Part shown: positions 8,301 through 16,709 of the stretch, piece after piece | Layout of the letters: each line of letters begins with the position of its first letter | Numbering within the stretch: the stretch's first letter is position 1 | Source of the DNA: CAZXFA01 sp964640085 | GTDB taxonomy: Bacteria > Actinomycetota > UBA4738 > HRBIN12 | DNA length: 64,000 nt | Assembly: GCA_964640085.1 (NCBI GenBank) | Contig: CAZXFA010000002.1 | Location: 62,001-126,000, forward strand | Reading direction: 5' to 3' | Translations under genes and position numbers: made by a program | The notes under the pieces: generated by a model | The model's input: the letters and a program-made list of their open reading frames with translations, nothing else | What the model was told of the DNA's origin: nothing | Databases searched by the model: none

Positions 8301-8796
8301 AAGCTGGTTGTACGTCCCGCTGCTCCAGGGCACGCTCCTTCTCGTCCGCCGCAACCCGGAGGGGGCCGCCGAGCGGTACGCGGAGACCGTGGAACAACTC
8401 CGAGGGTTCAACGTCGAGACGGAGCCCGTCGCGTTCGTGGACCTCGTGCGCTCGCTCCTCCGCGCGGGACGGGCCGCGGAGGGCGAGGCGTACCGCGACC
8501 TGTCCGAGCACGGCCGCTCGCCGGCCGCGAAGGCGAGCGCGAAGCTCGTCGAAGGGCTCCTGGCCAAGGACCCAGCGGAGGCCCTTCGGCTCCTGTCCGA
8601 GGGGACCGGGACGCTCGAGCGGCTCGGCAAGCGCATCGATGCGGCCCGCGCGATGGTCGACCTGGGGCGGGCGATGACGCGCGCCGGCCAGGACCCGGGT
8701 CCGACGCTCGAGCGCGCGCGTGAGATCTTGCTGGAGTGCGACGCTCGAGCGTTCCTGTTCGAGGTCGACGAGGCGCTCGCCGAGCTCGGCGCCTGA
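5362..8796 (+). CDS. Zinc ribbon-adenylate cyclase-AAA ATPase-TPR signalling protein
   Basis: A 1144-aa multidomain protein. Order: a zinc ribbon with Cys4, Cys7, Cys18 and Cys21; a class III cyclase at ~37-215 with metal Asp44 (FADLVGST) and Asp88 (GDAVLAVFG) and canonical Asn165/Arg169 (DAVNTAARL); an AAA/STAND ATPase with Walker A GPAGVGKS at 265-272 and Walker B LVVVLDDLQWADE from 381; then ~500 residues of TPR-like helices. Unlike the ferredoxin-cyclase, its catalytic set looks complete, so cAMP (or cGMP) synthesis is likely. What the ATPase/TPR part senses is unknown. Start ATG 5362 follows TACTGT by 6 nt, which also excludes a large upstream extension. Confidence 0.9.
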   Translation: MLFCPSCGAGNPEGARFCNACGSALAQPEPRRKERKYATALFADLVGSTALAEREDPEVVQAVVGGAFDRLAEEISRYEGLLEKYMGDAVLAVFGVPRAHEDDAERAVRAALEMHAVLSELNRGFAAEGKPTLAMRIGIEAGEVLVDVERASGPRDRMLTGDAVNTAARLQTAADPGQIVVGPGVYASTKEVIEYRELAPLALKGKAEPVPAWRALRIKARTRGERPRLGLEARLVGRDEELAVLKQTLRRVETEGRPAFVTVVGPAGVGKSRLVAELEHYVEGLPQIVYWRRGRCLAYGNTSYSAFADAIKAQCEIFEDDAAEVAAKKADSAVRELFGDEGVGPQIRALVGAGEPRGLSREDLFEAWRRFLERLAARYPLVVVLDDLQWADEGLLDFVEHVADWAQGPIMLVATARAELFETRPTWGGGKRNAASIYLDPLTEAEGEAMLDDLLPGPLSPQLKHTIVERSEGNPLYVEEIVRKLIDDGVLRATEASRWEVALPVEDVELPRSVQGLIAARLDGLPEDEKVVLQDAAVVGRVFWVGAVADLTGRGVGEVRDAVGRLRVKELVVPHDPSSFSDEHEFSFRHNLIRDGAYESLPKTLRADKHAGVARWAEQRAGDRADEIAELIATHLLEALRYLEELGETGERRDELRRSVLRWTAAAGERASAMWQRAQATRWFREAERLADELDVPASERVELIRAHVVASWDADPLDEGLRILGRALDAYEEIGDRVGLGWVRARLIVPLLMKARDEEAETSGRTAVDILEQLGESEELADALHRLGWYLWRRGRNDEAEPLLRQAVAMADRVHSPQVHAESTQTLAVCLVQMGRTAEGTEVIEEAYRLARDVGEFSNLMRCYNNLPSLLADYVSDFARAEAVLREGLELAQRAGARQHEGWLTGSVGDVAFDLGRLQESEQLQRQAIELALEGGDEPLRGMRMTGLAFVLLYRGRLEEAQELLRAATPILEANPEPQSWLYVPLLQGTLLLVRRNPEGAAERYAETVEQLRGFNVETEPVAFVDLVRSLLRAGRAAEGEAYRDLSEHGRSPAAKASAKLVEGLLAKDPAEALRLLSEGTGTLERLGKRIDAARAMVDLGRAMTRAGQDPGPTLERAREILLECDARAFLFEVDEALAELGA

Positions 8797-8801
8797 CCCC
8801 C

Positions 8802-9014
8802 TCAGCTCGTCTCGTACTTGAACGAGATGTTGACCCGCGCACGGTAGTGCGTGACGTGGCCGTCGTCGATGGTCACGTCGAGCTTCGCGATCTCCCCCAC
8901 GCGGAGATCGCGCAGGGTGCGGGCCGCCGTCTCGACCGCGTTCTTGGCGGCCTCCTCCCACGAGGTGGTGCTGGTCCCGATCACCTCGGTGACACGGTAG
9001 ATGCTGTCCGTCAC
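8802..9014 (-). CDS. Dodecin (flavin-binding storage protein)
   Basis: 70 aa, the normal dodecin length. The N terminus TDSIYRVTEVIGTST, the WEEAAKNAVETAARTLR helix and the C-terminal RARVNISFKYE strand are family hallmarks. Dodecins form dodecameric shells that bind FMN, riboflavin or CoA. GTG 9014 overlaps the stop of the upstream GNAT gene (GTGA) and is preceded by GGAGGAGG. It converges on the large cyclase gene with 5 nt between the ends. Confidence 0.93.
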   Translation of the reverse strand: MTDSIYRVTEVIGTSTTSWEEAAKNAVETAARTLRDLRVGEIAKLDVTIDDGHVTHYRARVNISFKYETS

Positions 9015-9589
9015 GACGTCTCCTCCTCCCGTCTCTCGACGCCCGGCCGGACACGCTCGCCCCGCCGGACCTCGTACCGTACGCCGTACCACACGTCGCC
9101 GCCGTGGCGACGGCGCAACCGCTCGACGAGCCGCATCCCGACCTTCTCCGCGACACGGATCGAGGGAACGTTCTCCGCGCTGGCGTGGGCGCGAACGGTC
9201 TCGGCCTCGAGCTCATCGAACGCGAAGTCGACCAGCGCCCGGATCGCCTCGGTCGCGTACCCGCGGCCCTGGAACGCCGGGGCGATCGTGTAGCCGACCT
9301 TGAAGACCCCGCGCTCGCCCTCGGCGGCGGCCAGGCCCACGTCCCCCACGAGCCCGCCCGTCGAGCGCTCCTCCACCGTGAACTGCACCCACCCGCCGGG
9401 CTCCCCGGGCGCGCGTGCCAGCATCTCCGCGATCTCGGCCCGGACCCCCTCGACGTCGGTCCGATCCCATCCCTGGTACCGGTGCACCGCGGGGTCGCTC
9501 CGATAGGCGGAGATCGCCCCGGCATCCTCCGGGCGAGAGCGCCGCAGGCGCAGGCGCTCGGTGAGCAGCTCCTCGGGTCCCGCCGACAT
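9011..9589 (-). CDS. GNAT N-acetyltransferase (RimJ/RimL-like)
   Basis: 192 aa. It begins LLTERLRLRRSRPEDAGAI and carries the acetyl-CoA loop GYTIAPAFQGRGYATEAIRAL, followed by HASAENVPSIRVAEKVGM, typical of the RimJ/RimL-like Acetyltransf_3 group that acetylates protein N termini or small amines. The substrate is unknown. ATG 9589 has TAGGCT 9 nt upstream (leaderless pattern). It is the first gene of a two-gene operon with dodecin, linked by a GTGA overlap. Confidence 0.88.
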   Translation of the reverse strand: MSAGPEELLTERLRLRRSRPEDAGAISAYRSDPAVHRYQGWDRTDVEGVRAEIAEMLARAPGEPGGWVQFTVEERSTGGLVGDVGLAAAEGERGVFKVGYTIAPAFQGRGYATEAIRALVDFAFDELEAETVRAHASAENVPSIRVAEKVGMRLVERLRRRHGGDVWYGVRYEVRRGERVRPGVERREEETS

Positions 9590-9705
9590 CGCGGGCAAAG
9601 CCTACGCGGGGCCGAGCGTCCCGCGAACGACGTGACCAGGGGCCCTAACCGGCACCGCCGGAGGAGCGGGAGCGTGGATGGGTTGGAGTTCCTTGGAGGG
9701 TCCTG

Positions 9706-12354
9706 ATGAAGCTCAACCCCGAGACGTTCGCGACGGCGAGCAGCCGTCATCCCTGGCGCACGCTCGGCATCTGGCTCGTGGTCATCGTCGGCGCGGCGTT
9801 CGTCAGCGCCAGGCTGCTGACCGGCGTCCTGACCGACCAGATGTCGTTCAACAACAACCCGGAGTCCGTGCGGGCGCAGGAGGTGATCGACGAGCGCTTC
9901 GGCAGCTCGGTCGGCTTCACCGAGTTCCTCGTGGTGCAGTCCGACACCATGTGGGACGAGGACTACGCCGCGTTCGTACGCGAGCTCGAGGCGGACGTGG
10001 GCACCCTCGGCCCCGACGTGGTCGCCGCACCTCCGACGAGCTACGCCGACGCGGAGGCGGCGCTCGCGCAGATGTTCACGCTCGACGGGCACGGCGTCCT
10101 GGTGCTCGTGCAGCTCCGGGAGGACCCGGGGACCGTGGTCGCCAGGCTGGACCGCAGGCTCGGGCGCACCGCGCCGGAGGGGTTCGAGGCCCGGGTCCTG
10201 ACCGCGGACGAGATGGCCGAGCTCATGGGGCCCCCCGACCCTGAGGCCCCGCCGCCCGCCGACCCGCCCGAGGCGGTCGTGCTCGTCTCCCACCCGTACG
10301 CGGTGACGGGGAACCTCCAGTTCCTGAACGCGGTGCGGTCGGTGGAGGCGACCGTCACGCGCGTGGCCGGGTCCGCCCTCGCCGCCCCGCCCACCAGCGG
10401 GTTCGACGCGCAGCAGCAGGCCGGCTCGCTGATCGCACTGAACCGCCGGACCACGCTGATCGCGGTGCCGATCGTCGAGCAGACCGAGCGCGTCGTCGAG
10501 GAGCTGCGCGCGGTCGCCCGACGGGCCTCGAACGAGGCCTACACCGTGCAGGTCGCGGGGCAGGCGGCGCTGTTCGCCGACATGATGCGGCTGGTCGAGG
10601 AGGACATGCGCAAGTCCGAGTCGATCGGGCTCGGCGTGGCCCTCATCGTGCTCATCGTGGTCTTCGGGTCCATCCTGGCCGCCGTGCTGCCGCTGGTGAT
10701 GGGGTTGTTCGCGATCGCGGTGGCGCTCGGGCTCGTCGCCCTGGTAGGCCAGCTGTTCGAGTTCAGCCTGTTCGTCGAGAGCATGATCACGATGGTCGGC
10801 CTGGCGGTCGGCATCGACTACTCGCTGTTCATCGTGTCGCGGTACCGGGAGGAGCGGAAGAAGGGGTTCGACAAGCTCGAGGCGATCCGGCGCTCGGGAG
10901 CGACGGCGAACCGGGCCGTGTTCTTCAGCGGCCTCACGGTGGTGCTCGCCCTGCTGGGGATGCTGATCATCCCGGTCTCGATCTTCCGGAGCCTGGCAGG
11001 CGGCGCGATCCTGGTGACCCTCGCCGCCATCGCCGCCTCGATGACGCTGCTCCCCGCTGTCCTGGCGCTCCTCGGGGACCGGGTGAACTGGCCGCGCCTG
11101 TCCAAGCGTGCGCGGCTCGAGACCTCCCACGACCCGCAGGGAGGGTTCTGGGACCGGATGACCCGGCGCGTGATGGCGCGGCCGGTCACGTTCCTGGTCG
11201 CGAGCGTGCTCCTCCTCGGCACGCTCGGCGCGTTCTTCTTCCAGCTGCACCGGGGCACCACGCAGAACGTGAGCGCGCTCCCCGAAGAGTTCCCGTCCCG
11301 GCAGGCGTTCCTCACCTTGGTCCAGGACTTCGGCTCGGGCGGAGCGACGGATCCTGCCCAGGTCCTGATCGTGGGCGACGTCGCGAGCCCCGAGATCCAG
11401 GAGGCGGTCACTGGGCTCCAGCGCTCGATCGCGGAGGAGGAGGTGTTCTCGGGCGCCACCACGTCGATCCAGTCGAAGCCCGGGACCGAGCTGCTCCTGT
11501 CCGTCTACTTCGCCGGCGACCCGTACAACGATGCGGCGTTCGACGGCATCCGGGAGCTGCGAACCACGCTGGTCCCCCAGGCCTTCGGCGCCGTGGACGG
11601 CGTGGAGGTCCTGGTGGGGGGCAACAGCGGCCTGTTCGTCGACTTCCTGTCGATCGTCGACACCTACCAGTGGGTCGTCCTGGTGTTCGTGCTCGGGCTG
11701 TCGTTCCTGCTGCTCACGGTGGTCTTCCGCTCGATCGTGGTGCCGATCAAGGCGATCGTGATGAACCTGCTCTCGGTAGCGGCCGCCTACGGCGCGGTCA
11801 CGCTCGTGTTCCAGGAGGGCTTCGGGATCGGGTTCTTCAACGCGATCGGGCTGCCGTTCAAGCAGGTCGAGGCGATCGAGGCGTGGTTGCCGCTGTTCCT
11901 GTTCTCGATCCTGTTCGGCCTGTCGATGGATTACCACGTCTTCCTCCTGTCACGGATCCGCGAGGAGTACGACAAGACCGGCGACAACACCGAGGCGGTC
12001 GCCTACGGGTTGCGGACGACGGCGGGGATCATCACCGGCGCGGCGCTGATCATGGTGACGGTGTTCGGGGCGTTCGCCGCCGGGCGGGTGGGGCAGTTCC
12101 AGCAGATGGGGTTCGGCCTGGCGATCGCGGTCCTGATGGACGCGACGATCGTCCGGACGATCCTGGTGCCCGCCAGCATGCGGCTGCTCGGCGACTGGAA
12201 CTGGTACCTGCCGCGATGGTTGCAGTGGCTGCCGGAGCTCCACGTCGAGGGCGCCGAGGCACCGCCGACCCCGACGCCGGCGCCGGCGCCGGCGCCGGCG
12301 ATGGCGCCGGTCTCCGAGGAGGCGAAGCCGGAGCGTCACCCCGCCCACCACTGA
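9706..12354 (+). CDS. MMPL/RND-family membrane transporter
   Basis: 882 aa with two RND-like halves. One TM helix at ~16-36 precedes a periplasmic-type loop (~45-305). A TM bundle at ~306-445 contains the GIDYSLFIVSRYREE motif, and the second half repeats this with GLSMDYHVFLLSRIREEYD. MMPL proteins export lipids or hydrophobic compounds using the proton motive force. The C terminus is a hydrophilic Pro/Ala tail encoded by a GCCGGC repeat. GGAGGGTCCTG precedes the ATG. It stands alone, so its cargo cannot be guessed. Confidence 0.9.
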   Translation: MKLNPETFATASSRHPWRTLGIWLVVIVGAAFVSARLLTGVLTDQMSFNNNPESVRAQEVIDERFGSSVGFTEFLVVQSDTMWDEDYAAFVRELEADVGTLGPDVVAAPPTSYADAEAALAQMFTLDGHGVLVLVQLREDPGTVVARLDRRLGRTAPEGFEARVLTADEMAELMGPPDPEAPPPADPPEAVVLVSHPYAVTGNLQFLNAVRSVEATVTRVAGSALAAPPTSGFDAQQQAGSLIALNRRTTLIAVPIVEQTERVVEELRAVARRASNEAYTVQVAGQAALFADMMRLVEEDMRKSESIGLGVALIVLIVVFGSILAAVLPLVMGLFAIAVALGLVALVGQLFEFSLFVESMITMVGLAVGIDYSLFIVSRYREERKKGFDKLEAIRRSGATANRAVFFSGLTVVLALLGMLIIPVSIFRSLAGGAILVTLAAIAASMTLLPAVLALLGDRVNWPRLSKRARLETSHDPQGGFWDRMTRRVMARPVTFLVASVLLLGTLGAFFFQLHRGTTQNVSALPEEFPSRQAFLTLVQDFGSGGATDPAQVLIVGDVASPEIQEAVTGLQRSIAEEEVFSGATTSIQSKPGTELLLSVYFAGDPYNDAAFDGIRELRTTLVPQAFGAVDGVEVLVGGNSGLFVDFLSIVDTYQWVVLVFVLGLSFLLLTVVFRSIVVPIKAIVMNLLSVAAAYGAVTLVFQEGFGIGFFNAIGLPFKQVEAIEAWLPLFLFSILFGLSMDYHVFLLSRIREEYDKTGDNTEAVAYGLRTTAGIITGAALIMVTVFGAFAAGRVGQFQQMGFGLAIAVLMDATIVRTILVPASMRLLGDWNWYLPRWLQWLPELHVEGAEAPPTPTPAPAPAPAMAPVSEEAKPERHPAHH
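12275..12300 (+). repeat. GCCGGC hexamer repeat encoding an Ala-Pro tail
   Basis: About four tandem GCCGGC units in frame at the 3' end of the MMPL gene encode alternating Ala-Pro. Such a tract is prone to replication slippage and its length may differ between strains. Confidence 0.6.
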
Positions 12355-12394
12355 GCGGGACGCTCGTCGCTCGGCTCCGATAGCGTTGGAGCCG

Positions 12395-12859
12395 ATGGCA
12401 CGACTCGACGTGGGGGATGCCGCGCCGGCGTTCGCGCTGAGCGATCAGCGCGGGCGGCAGGTGCGACTCGAGGACCTGCGCGGCCGGAAGGTACTCGTGT
12501 ACTTCTTCCCGAAAGCCGACACGCCCGGATGCACGATCCAGTCGTGCGACCTACGCGACCACTTGCCGGATCTCGGATCGATCGGCGTCGAAGTCGTGGG
12601 GATCTCGCCGGACGTCCCCGAGGATCAGCTGGTGTTCGACCGGAAGTACGGGCTCGGGTTCCCGCTGCTCTCCGACCCCGACCACGCGGTCGCCGAGTCC
12701 TGGGGCACGTGGGGGGAGCGGGTCCGCGACGGGAAGACGACGATCGGGATCATCCGCTCGGCATTCCTCGTCGACGGGGGCGGGCGGATCGCCCACGCCT
12801 GGTACGCGGTCAAGCCCGAGGACACGGTGCCGAACGCGCTCGCCGCCCTCCGACACTGA
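12395..12859 (+). CDS. bcp: Peroxiredoxin, Bcp/PrxQ type
   Basis: 154 aa. The peroxidatic Cys46 is in ADTPGCTIQSC, and Cys51 five residues later is the resolving cysteine of atypical 2-Cys Bcp enzymes. DHAVAESWGTWGER and IIRSAFLVDGGGRI complete the AhpC/TSA fold. It reduces hydroperoxides using thioredoxin. I prefer ATG 12395 over TTG 12386, since TAGCGT (12381-12386) ends 8 nt before it and the TTG would overlap the -10 box. Confidence 0.92.
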   Translation: MARLDVGDAAPAFALSDQRGRQVRLEDLRGRKVLVYFFPKADTPGCTIQSCDLRDHLPDLGSIGVEVVGISPDVPEDQLVFDRKYGLGFPLLSDPDHAVAESWGTWGERVRDGKTTIGIIRSAFLVDGGGRIAHAWYAVKPEDTVPNALAALRH

Positions 12860-12964
12860 GCCGCTGGACGTTCACGTCGAGGTGGGCCCAAGCGTGGGAC
12901 GCGGCCTGGCACGTGCTCGACCGCGCCTGGGAGATCGAGGACCGGAGCGGGCCGGGCCCGGGTC

Positions 12965-13153
12965 CTAGGCTGGGAGCTCCCGCACCTCGCGGGACGTGAG
13001 ACGGCGGGTTCGAGGCGACAGGCGGAGGCCGATCATCCCGAGCGGCGCGCTCTCCCACACGCCGTCCTTGAGGACCTCGACGCTCAGCATGCCGTCCTCG
13101 GACTCACCGATACGGAGCGTCTTGCCCTGCTCCGTCCGGTAGAAGTTGTTCAC
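12965..13153 (-). CDS. Small conserved-looking protein of unknown function
   Basis: 62 aa beginning MNNFYRTEQGKTLRIGESEDGM and ending in a basic stretch. It looks like one small beta domain with no membrane segment and no cysteine. I do not recognise the family. The GTG start at 13153 has TATGCT 6 nt upstream, the same leaderless spacing seen at other starts here, which supports it as a real gene. It is divergent from the phosphoesterase gene. Confidence 0.6.
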   Translation of the reverse strand: MNNFYRTEQGKTLRIGESEDGMLSVEVLKDGVWESAPLGMIGLRLSPRTRRLTSREVRELPA

Positions 13154-13231
13154 GCAGACAGCATACCGGGAAGGTCATCCGCGGGTCGTTCGAGCCTACG
13201 CGACCGGTAGCATCGCTGCGGAGGAGGGACG

Positions 13232-13885
13232 ATGCCGAAGATCCTCGCCGTCTCCGACGAGGTCGACCCCACGCTCACGTTCGAGACCCTGCGGACGCTC
13301 GCGCCCGACGTCGTGGTCTCCTGCGGGGACCTCCCGTTCGACGAGCTCGAGCGGATGATCGACGCGACCAACGCCCCGCTCCTGTACGTGCCGGGCAACC
13401 ACGACCCGGACCTCCGGCCCCGGAGCAAGGGACTCGCGTATCCGCCGCAGATCACCCACCCGGACCTGGTCGACCCACCGGGGCCCCGCGGCGGCATCAA
13501 CGTGGACGGCAGGATCGAGGATGCGGCCGGCATCCGCGTGGCCGGGCTCGGGGGCTCGCCCCGCTACCGCGAAGGGCCGAACCAGTACACGCAGGCCCAG
13601 ATGCGCCGGAGGGCACGCCGGCTCGCCCGCCGCTGGCGGAGCCGCCGGCCGCGAGGCCGACCGGTGGACGTCCTGCTCGCCCACGCACCTCCGCGCGGCG
13701 TCGGCGACGAGGAAATGGACCCGGTCCACCAGGGGTTCGAGGCCTTCCACGCCGTGCTCCGGCGGCTGCGTCCGCGGCTCCTCCTTCACGGCCACGTGCA
13801 TCCCTACGGAACGCCCCGCCCCGATCGCGAGCTGAACGGGACCACGGTGGTCAACGTCGTCCCCCACCGGGTCCTGGAGCTGTGA
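13232..13885 (+). CDS. Calcineurin-like metallophosphoesterase
   Basis: 217 aa with metallophosphoesterase metal-ligand motifs: SDEVD near the N terminus (the usual DxH is altered), GDLPFDE, GNHDPD at ~55, HAPPRGVGDE and HGHVHPYG. The family hydrolyses phosphomono- or diesters with two metal ions; the substrate is unknown. GGAGGAGGG precedes the ATG. The stop overlaps the GTG of the next gene (GTGA), so the two are translationally coupled. Confidence 0.85.
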   Translation: MPKILAVSDEVDPTLTFETLRTLAPDVVVSCGDLPFDELERMIDATNAPLLYVPGNHDPDLRPRSKGLAYPPQITHPDLVDPPGPRGGINVDGRIEDAAGIRVAGLGGSPRYREGPNQYTQAQMRRRARRLARRWRSRRPRGRPVDVLLAHAPPRGVGDEEMDPVHQGFEAFHAVLRRLRPRLLLHGHVHPYGTPRPDRELNGTTVVNVVPHRVLEL

Positions 13886-14724
13886 AGCAGCCACCCCCCT
13901 ACGGATCGTCCTTCGGCCGGGCGCGCCGCCGAGAGGCTTACCGACGCCTGGCGGACCTGGTGCGACGACGCCGGCCGCAGCCGCTGCTGCCGCTCGACGA
14001 GGTCACCCGGCGCCTACGGGTGTTCGAGCAGAGCTACGTCGGCATCCGCCCGATCCCGGTCTCGAAGATCGTGGGGACGGTGAGCCGGATCGACGACTTC
14101 GACCGAGACTTCCTGCCCAAGCGGACGAAGATCCAGGAGCGCTGGCGCAGGGTGGAGCGTTCGTTCCCGCAGGGCGACTTCCCGCCGATCGTGGTCTACG
14201 AGCTGGACGGCTCGTACTTCGTCGTCGACGGTCACCACCGGGTCGCGGTCGCCAAGCAGTTCGGGGTGGAGCAGATCGACGCCGAGATCACCCAGCTGCG
14301 GAGCCGATACAAGCTCCCGCCCGACGCCGACCTGTCCAGGATCATCATGGACGAGCAGGAGCGGCGGTTCATGGAAGAGTCCGGCCTGGAGCGGGCGCGG
14401 CCAGACGCCCGGATCGAGTTCTCCCGGCCCCAGGGGTACATCGAGCTCCTGGAACACCTGAAGATCCACGGGTTCCATCTGATGATGGGCCGTGGCCAGG
14501 TCCTGCCGATCGCGGAGATCGCCGCGGACTGGTTCGACCGCGTCTACCTCCCCACCGTGGAGGCGATCCACCGCGAGGACATGCGGGAGCTGTGGCCGAA
14601 GGCGACCGACGCGGACCTGTTCCTGTGGGTCGGGCAGCGCCGGCGAGAGCTGTTCCCCGAACGAAGCGACCTCGACCTCGAAGAGGGTGTCCGCGCCGCA
14701 CGGGACACCGACAAGGGGCGCTGA
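13882..14724 (+). CDS. ParB/sulfiredoxin-like nucleotide-binding domain protein
   Basis: 280 aa. The middle carries a ParB/Srx-like core: FPPIVVYELDGSYFVVDGHHRVAVAK, where the DGHHR loop is the usual catalytic or nucleotide-binding signature. The flanking regions are charged and helical. It is not a chromosome-partition ParB, having no HTH-rich centre of that type. Similar actinobacterial proteins are annotated as ParB-like or transcriptional regulators, without proven function. The GTG start overlaps the phosphoesterase stop. Confidence 0.7.
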   Translation: MKQPPPYGSSFGRARRREAYRRLADLVRRRRPQPLLPLDEVTRRLRVFEQSYVGIRPIPVSKIVGTVSRIDDFDRDFLPKRTKIQERWRRVERSFPQGDFPPIVVYELDGSYFVVDGHHRVAVAKQFGVEQIDAEITQLRSRYKLPPDADLSRIIMDEQERRFMEESGLERARPDARIEFSRPQGYIELLEHLKIHGFHLMMGRGQVLPIAEIAADWFDRVYLPTVEAIHREDMRELWPKATDADLFLWVGQRRRELFPERSDLDLEEGVRAARDTDKGR

Positions 14725-14743
14725 GGACAGGTCTATCCGGTCG

Positions 14744-15415
14744 TCAGATCGTCCGCCGGACCGGCTCGTCGGTCCCCGGCCTATCGTGGACGTGGTGCCG
14801 CCGCGCCGGCGCCGGCTCGCGATCCGGTTCTGGCGGTGGGGCGGGCCGCGGCTCGGGCTCCGGCTCGGGCCCTTGCTGCGAGGGCAGCTCGTGCTCCCGT
14901 GGCTCCAGGGGCTCCGGATGCGGGTGCTCGTCCTCCACCTGGTCCGTTGGGACCCTGACCACGCGCGTGGCCGGGATGAACCCCGCGATCAGCAGCAGGG
15001 CGGCGCCCGCCAGGCAGAGCCACAGACCCAGGTCGGTGGCGTCGGCGATCGCCCGGTCGGCCCTGCCCATCTGCACGAACAGCAGAAGGCCCCCCACCAG
15101 GCCGAGCGCCCCGGCAAACCGCAGCAGCCAGCCGCCGAGGAACGCCAGACCGATCACGCCGAGGACCGCCACGCCCAGCATCCCGATCGCGGCCGAGGTG
15201 AGGAACGTCTCGGGCGCACCGGGTTCGGCGCGCCAGAAGGCATCGAACGCCAGACGATCGCCGGCGATCCCTTCGACCCAGTCCAGGAACGCGCCGACCG
15301 CGACGGCCGCGATCCCCACGATCGCGACCGCCGCGCGGACGACCGCCATCGGGGATGGCCGCCGCTCGGTGTCGGCCGGGTGGGTGGTCCGGTGCTCGGT
15401 GGTGATCTCCGTCAT
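14744..15415 (-). CDS. Four-helix membrane protein with Pro/Glu-rich tail
   Basis: 223 aa. Four hydrophobic segments (roughly residues 25-45, 75-95, 100-122 and 130-150) are followed by a ~75-residue cytosolic or external tail rich in Pro, Glu and Arg. No family is recognised. ATG 15415 is chosen over upstream starts because GGGGAGG lies 6 nt before it. The gene is divergent from serC and convergent with the ParB-like gene. Confidence 0.65.
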   Translation of the reverse strand: MTEITTEHRTTHPADTERRPSPMAVVRAAVAIVGIAAVAVGAFLDWVEGIAGDRLAFDAFWRAEPGAPETFLTSAAIGMLGVAVLGVIGLAFLGGWLLRFAGALGLVGGLLLFVQMGRADRAIADATDLGLWLCLAGAALLLIAGFIPATRVVRVPTDQVEDEHPHPEPLEPREHELPSQQGPEPEPEPRPAPPPEPDREPAPARRHHVHDRPGTDEPVRRTI

Positions 15416-15521
15416 GTCCATCCTCCCCGGGTCCTTGCAGAGGCCCATACCCCTGGCCCGCGACCGTCAAACCGACAGCCGGGGTGACACCCGCCTGCCG
15501 AGCCGGAACGATGGGGAGCCC

Positions 15522-16613
15522 ATGACCCGCGTCTGGAACTTCTCCGCCGGGCCCGGGACCCTGCCCGTCCCGGTGCTCGAGCGCGTCCGCGACGAGCTGT
15601 TGACCTACGGAGGGACCGGTGCGTCGATCCTGGAGCTCAGCCATCGTTCGCCGGCGTTCGGGGCCGTGATCGAGGAGGCCGAGGCCAACCTGCGCGAGCT
15701 CCTCCGGATCCCCGGAACCCACCGCGTGCTGTTCCTCCAGGGCGGGGCCTCGCTCCAGTTCTCGATGGTGCCGATGAACCTGCTCCCCGGCGCCGAAGGA
15801 CCGGCCGCGTTCGTGCTGACGGGGTCGTGGTCGCGGAAGGCCTTCGCCGAGGCGCGCTCGCAGGGTGAGGCGGTCGTGGCCTGGGACGGGGCTCCGACCG
15901 GCTTCTCCACGGTGCCCGGGACGCTGGAGGGGATCGCGCCGGGGGCCGCCTACCTCCACGTCGCATCGAACGAGACGATCCAGGGCGTTGGGCTGCCAAC
16001 GGGGTTCGAGCCCGAGGCAGGACCGCCGCTGGTCTGCGATGCCTCGAGCGACTTCCTGTCCCGCCCGATCCCAGTCGACCGTTACGGTCTGCTGTTCGCC
16101 GGCGCGCAGAAGAACGCCGGCCCGGCCGGGTTGACGGTGGTGCTCGTCCGCGATGACCTCCTGGGAGGGATGCTCGAGGGCTTACCCACGATGCTCGACT
16201 ACCGCACGCACGCGGAGCACCGCTCCCTGTACAACACACCACCGACCTTCGCCATCTACGTCCTGATGCTGGTGACCCGCTGGATGCGGGACGAGGTCGG
16301 CGGCATCGTCGAGATGCGGGAACGCAGCCGGGAGAAAGCGCACCTCCTGTACGACGCGATCGACCGCAGCGATGGCTTCTACCGCGGCCACGCGGCCCCG
16401 CCGGCCCGCAGCCTGATGAACGTCACGTTCCGGCTGCCGAGCGAGGAGCTCGAGCGTGCGTTCCTGGCCGAGGCGACCAAGCACGATCTGATCGAGCTTA
16501 CGGGCCATCGCTCGGTCGGTGGGATCCGCGCGTCGATCTACAACGCGATGCCGACCGAAGGGGTCCGGGCGCTCGCCGGCTTCATGGAGGTGTTCCGCTC
16601 CCGGCACGCGTAG
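15522..16613 (+). CDS. serC: Phosphoserine aminotransferase
   Basis: 363 aa, standard SerC length. Signatures: WNFSAGPGTLP at the start, the GGASLQFSMVPMNLL substrate loop, DASSDFLSRPI, and the PLP lysine in AGAQKNAGPAG; the C terminus GGIRASIYNAMP is typical. It converts 3-phosphohydroxypyruvate and glutamate to phosphoserine in serine synthesis. ATG 15522 follows GGGGAG. No serA or serB is in the window. Confidence 0.95.
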   Translation: MTRVWNFSAGPGTLPVPVLERVRDELLTYGGTGASILELSHRSPAFGAVIEEAEANLRELLRIPGTHRVLFLQGGASLQFSMVPMNLLPGAEGPAAFVLTGSWSRKAFAEARSQGEAVVAWDGAPTGFSTVPGTLEGIAPGAAYLHVASNETIQGVGLPTGFEPEAGPPLVCDASSDFLSRPIPVDRYGLLFAGAQKNAGPAGLTVVLVRDDLLGGMLEGLPTMLDYRTHAEHRSLYNTPPTFAIYVLMLVTRWMRDEVGGIVEMRERSREKAHLLYDAIDRSDGFYRGHAAPPARSLMNVTFRLPSEELERAFLAEATKHDLIELTGHRSVGGIRASIYNAMPTEGVRALAGFMEVFRSRHA

Positions 16614-16709
16614 CGGTCCATCCCCTGGGGCGCCCGCTCCGCGACTCCACACCGGCGGCCACCCGGACGTCCCCGACCCCGAGCGCTGCGCCGCTCCGCC
16701 GCTGGGCCG

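Noticed and set aside
8134..11937. A 1267-codon open frame on the minus strand
   Set aside because: It lies antisense to the TPR end of the cyclase protein and to the MMPL transporter, both with clear family motifs, and its product is low-complexity Arg/Asp/His/Gln-rich. It reflects GC-biased codon use, not a gene.
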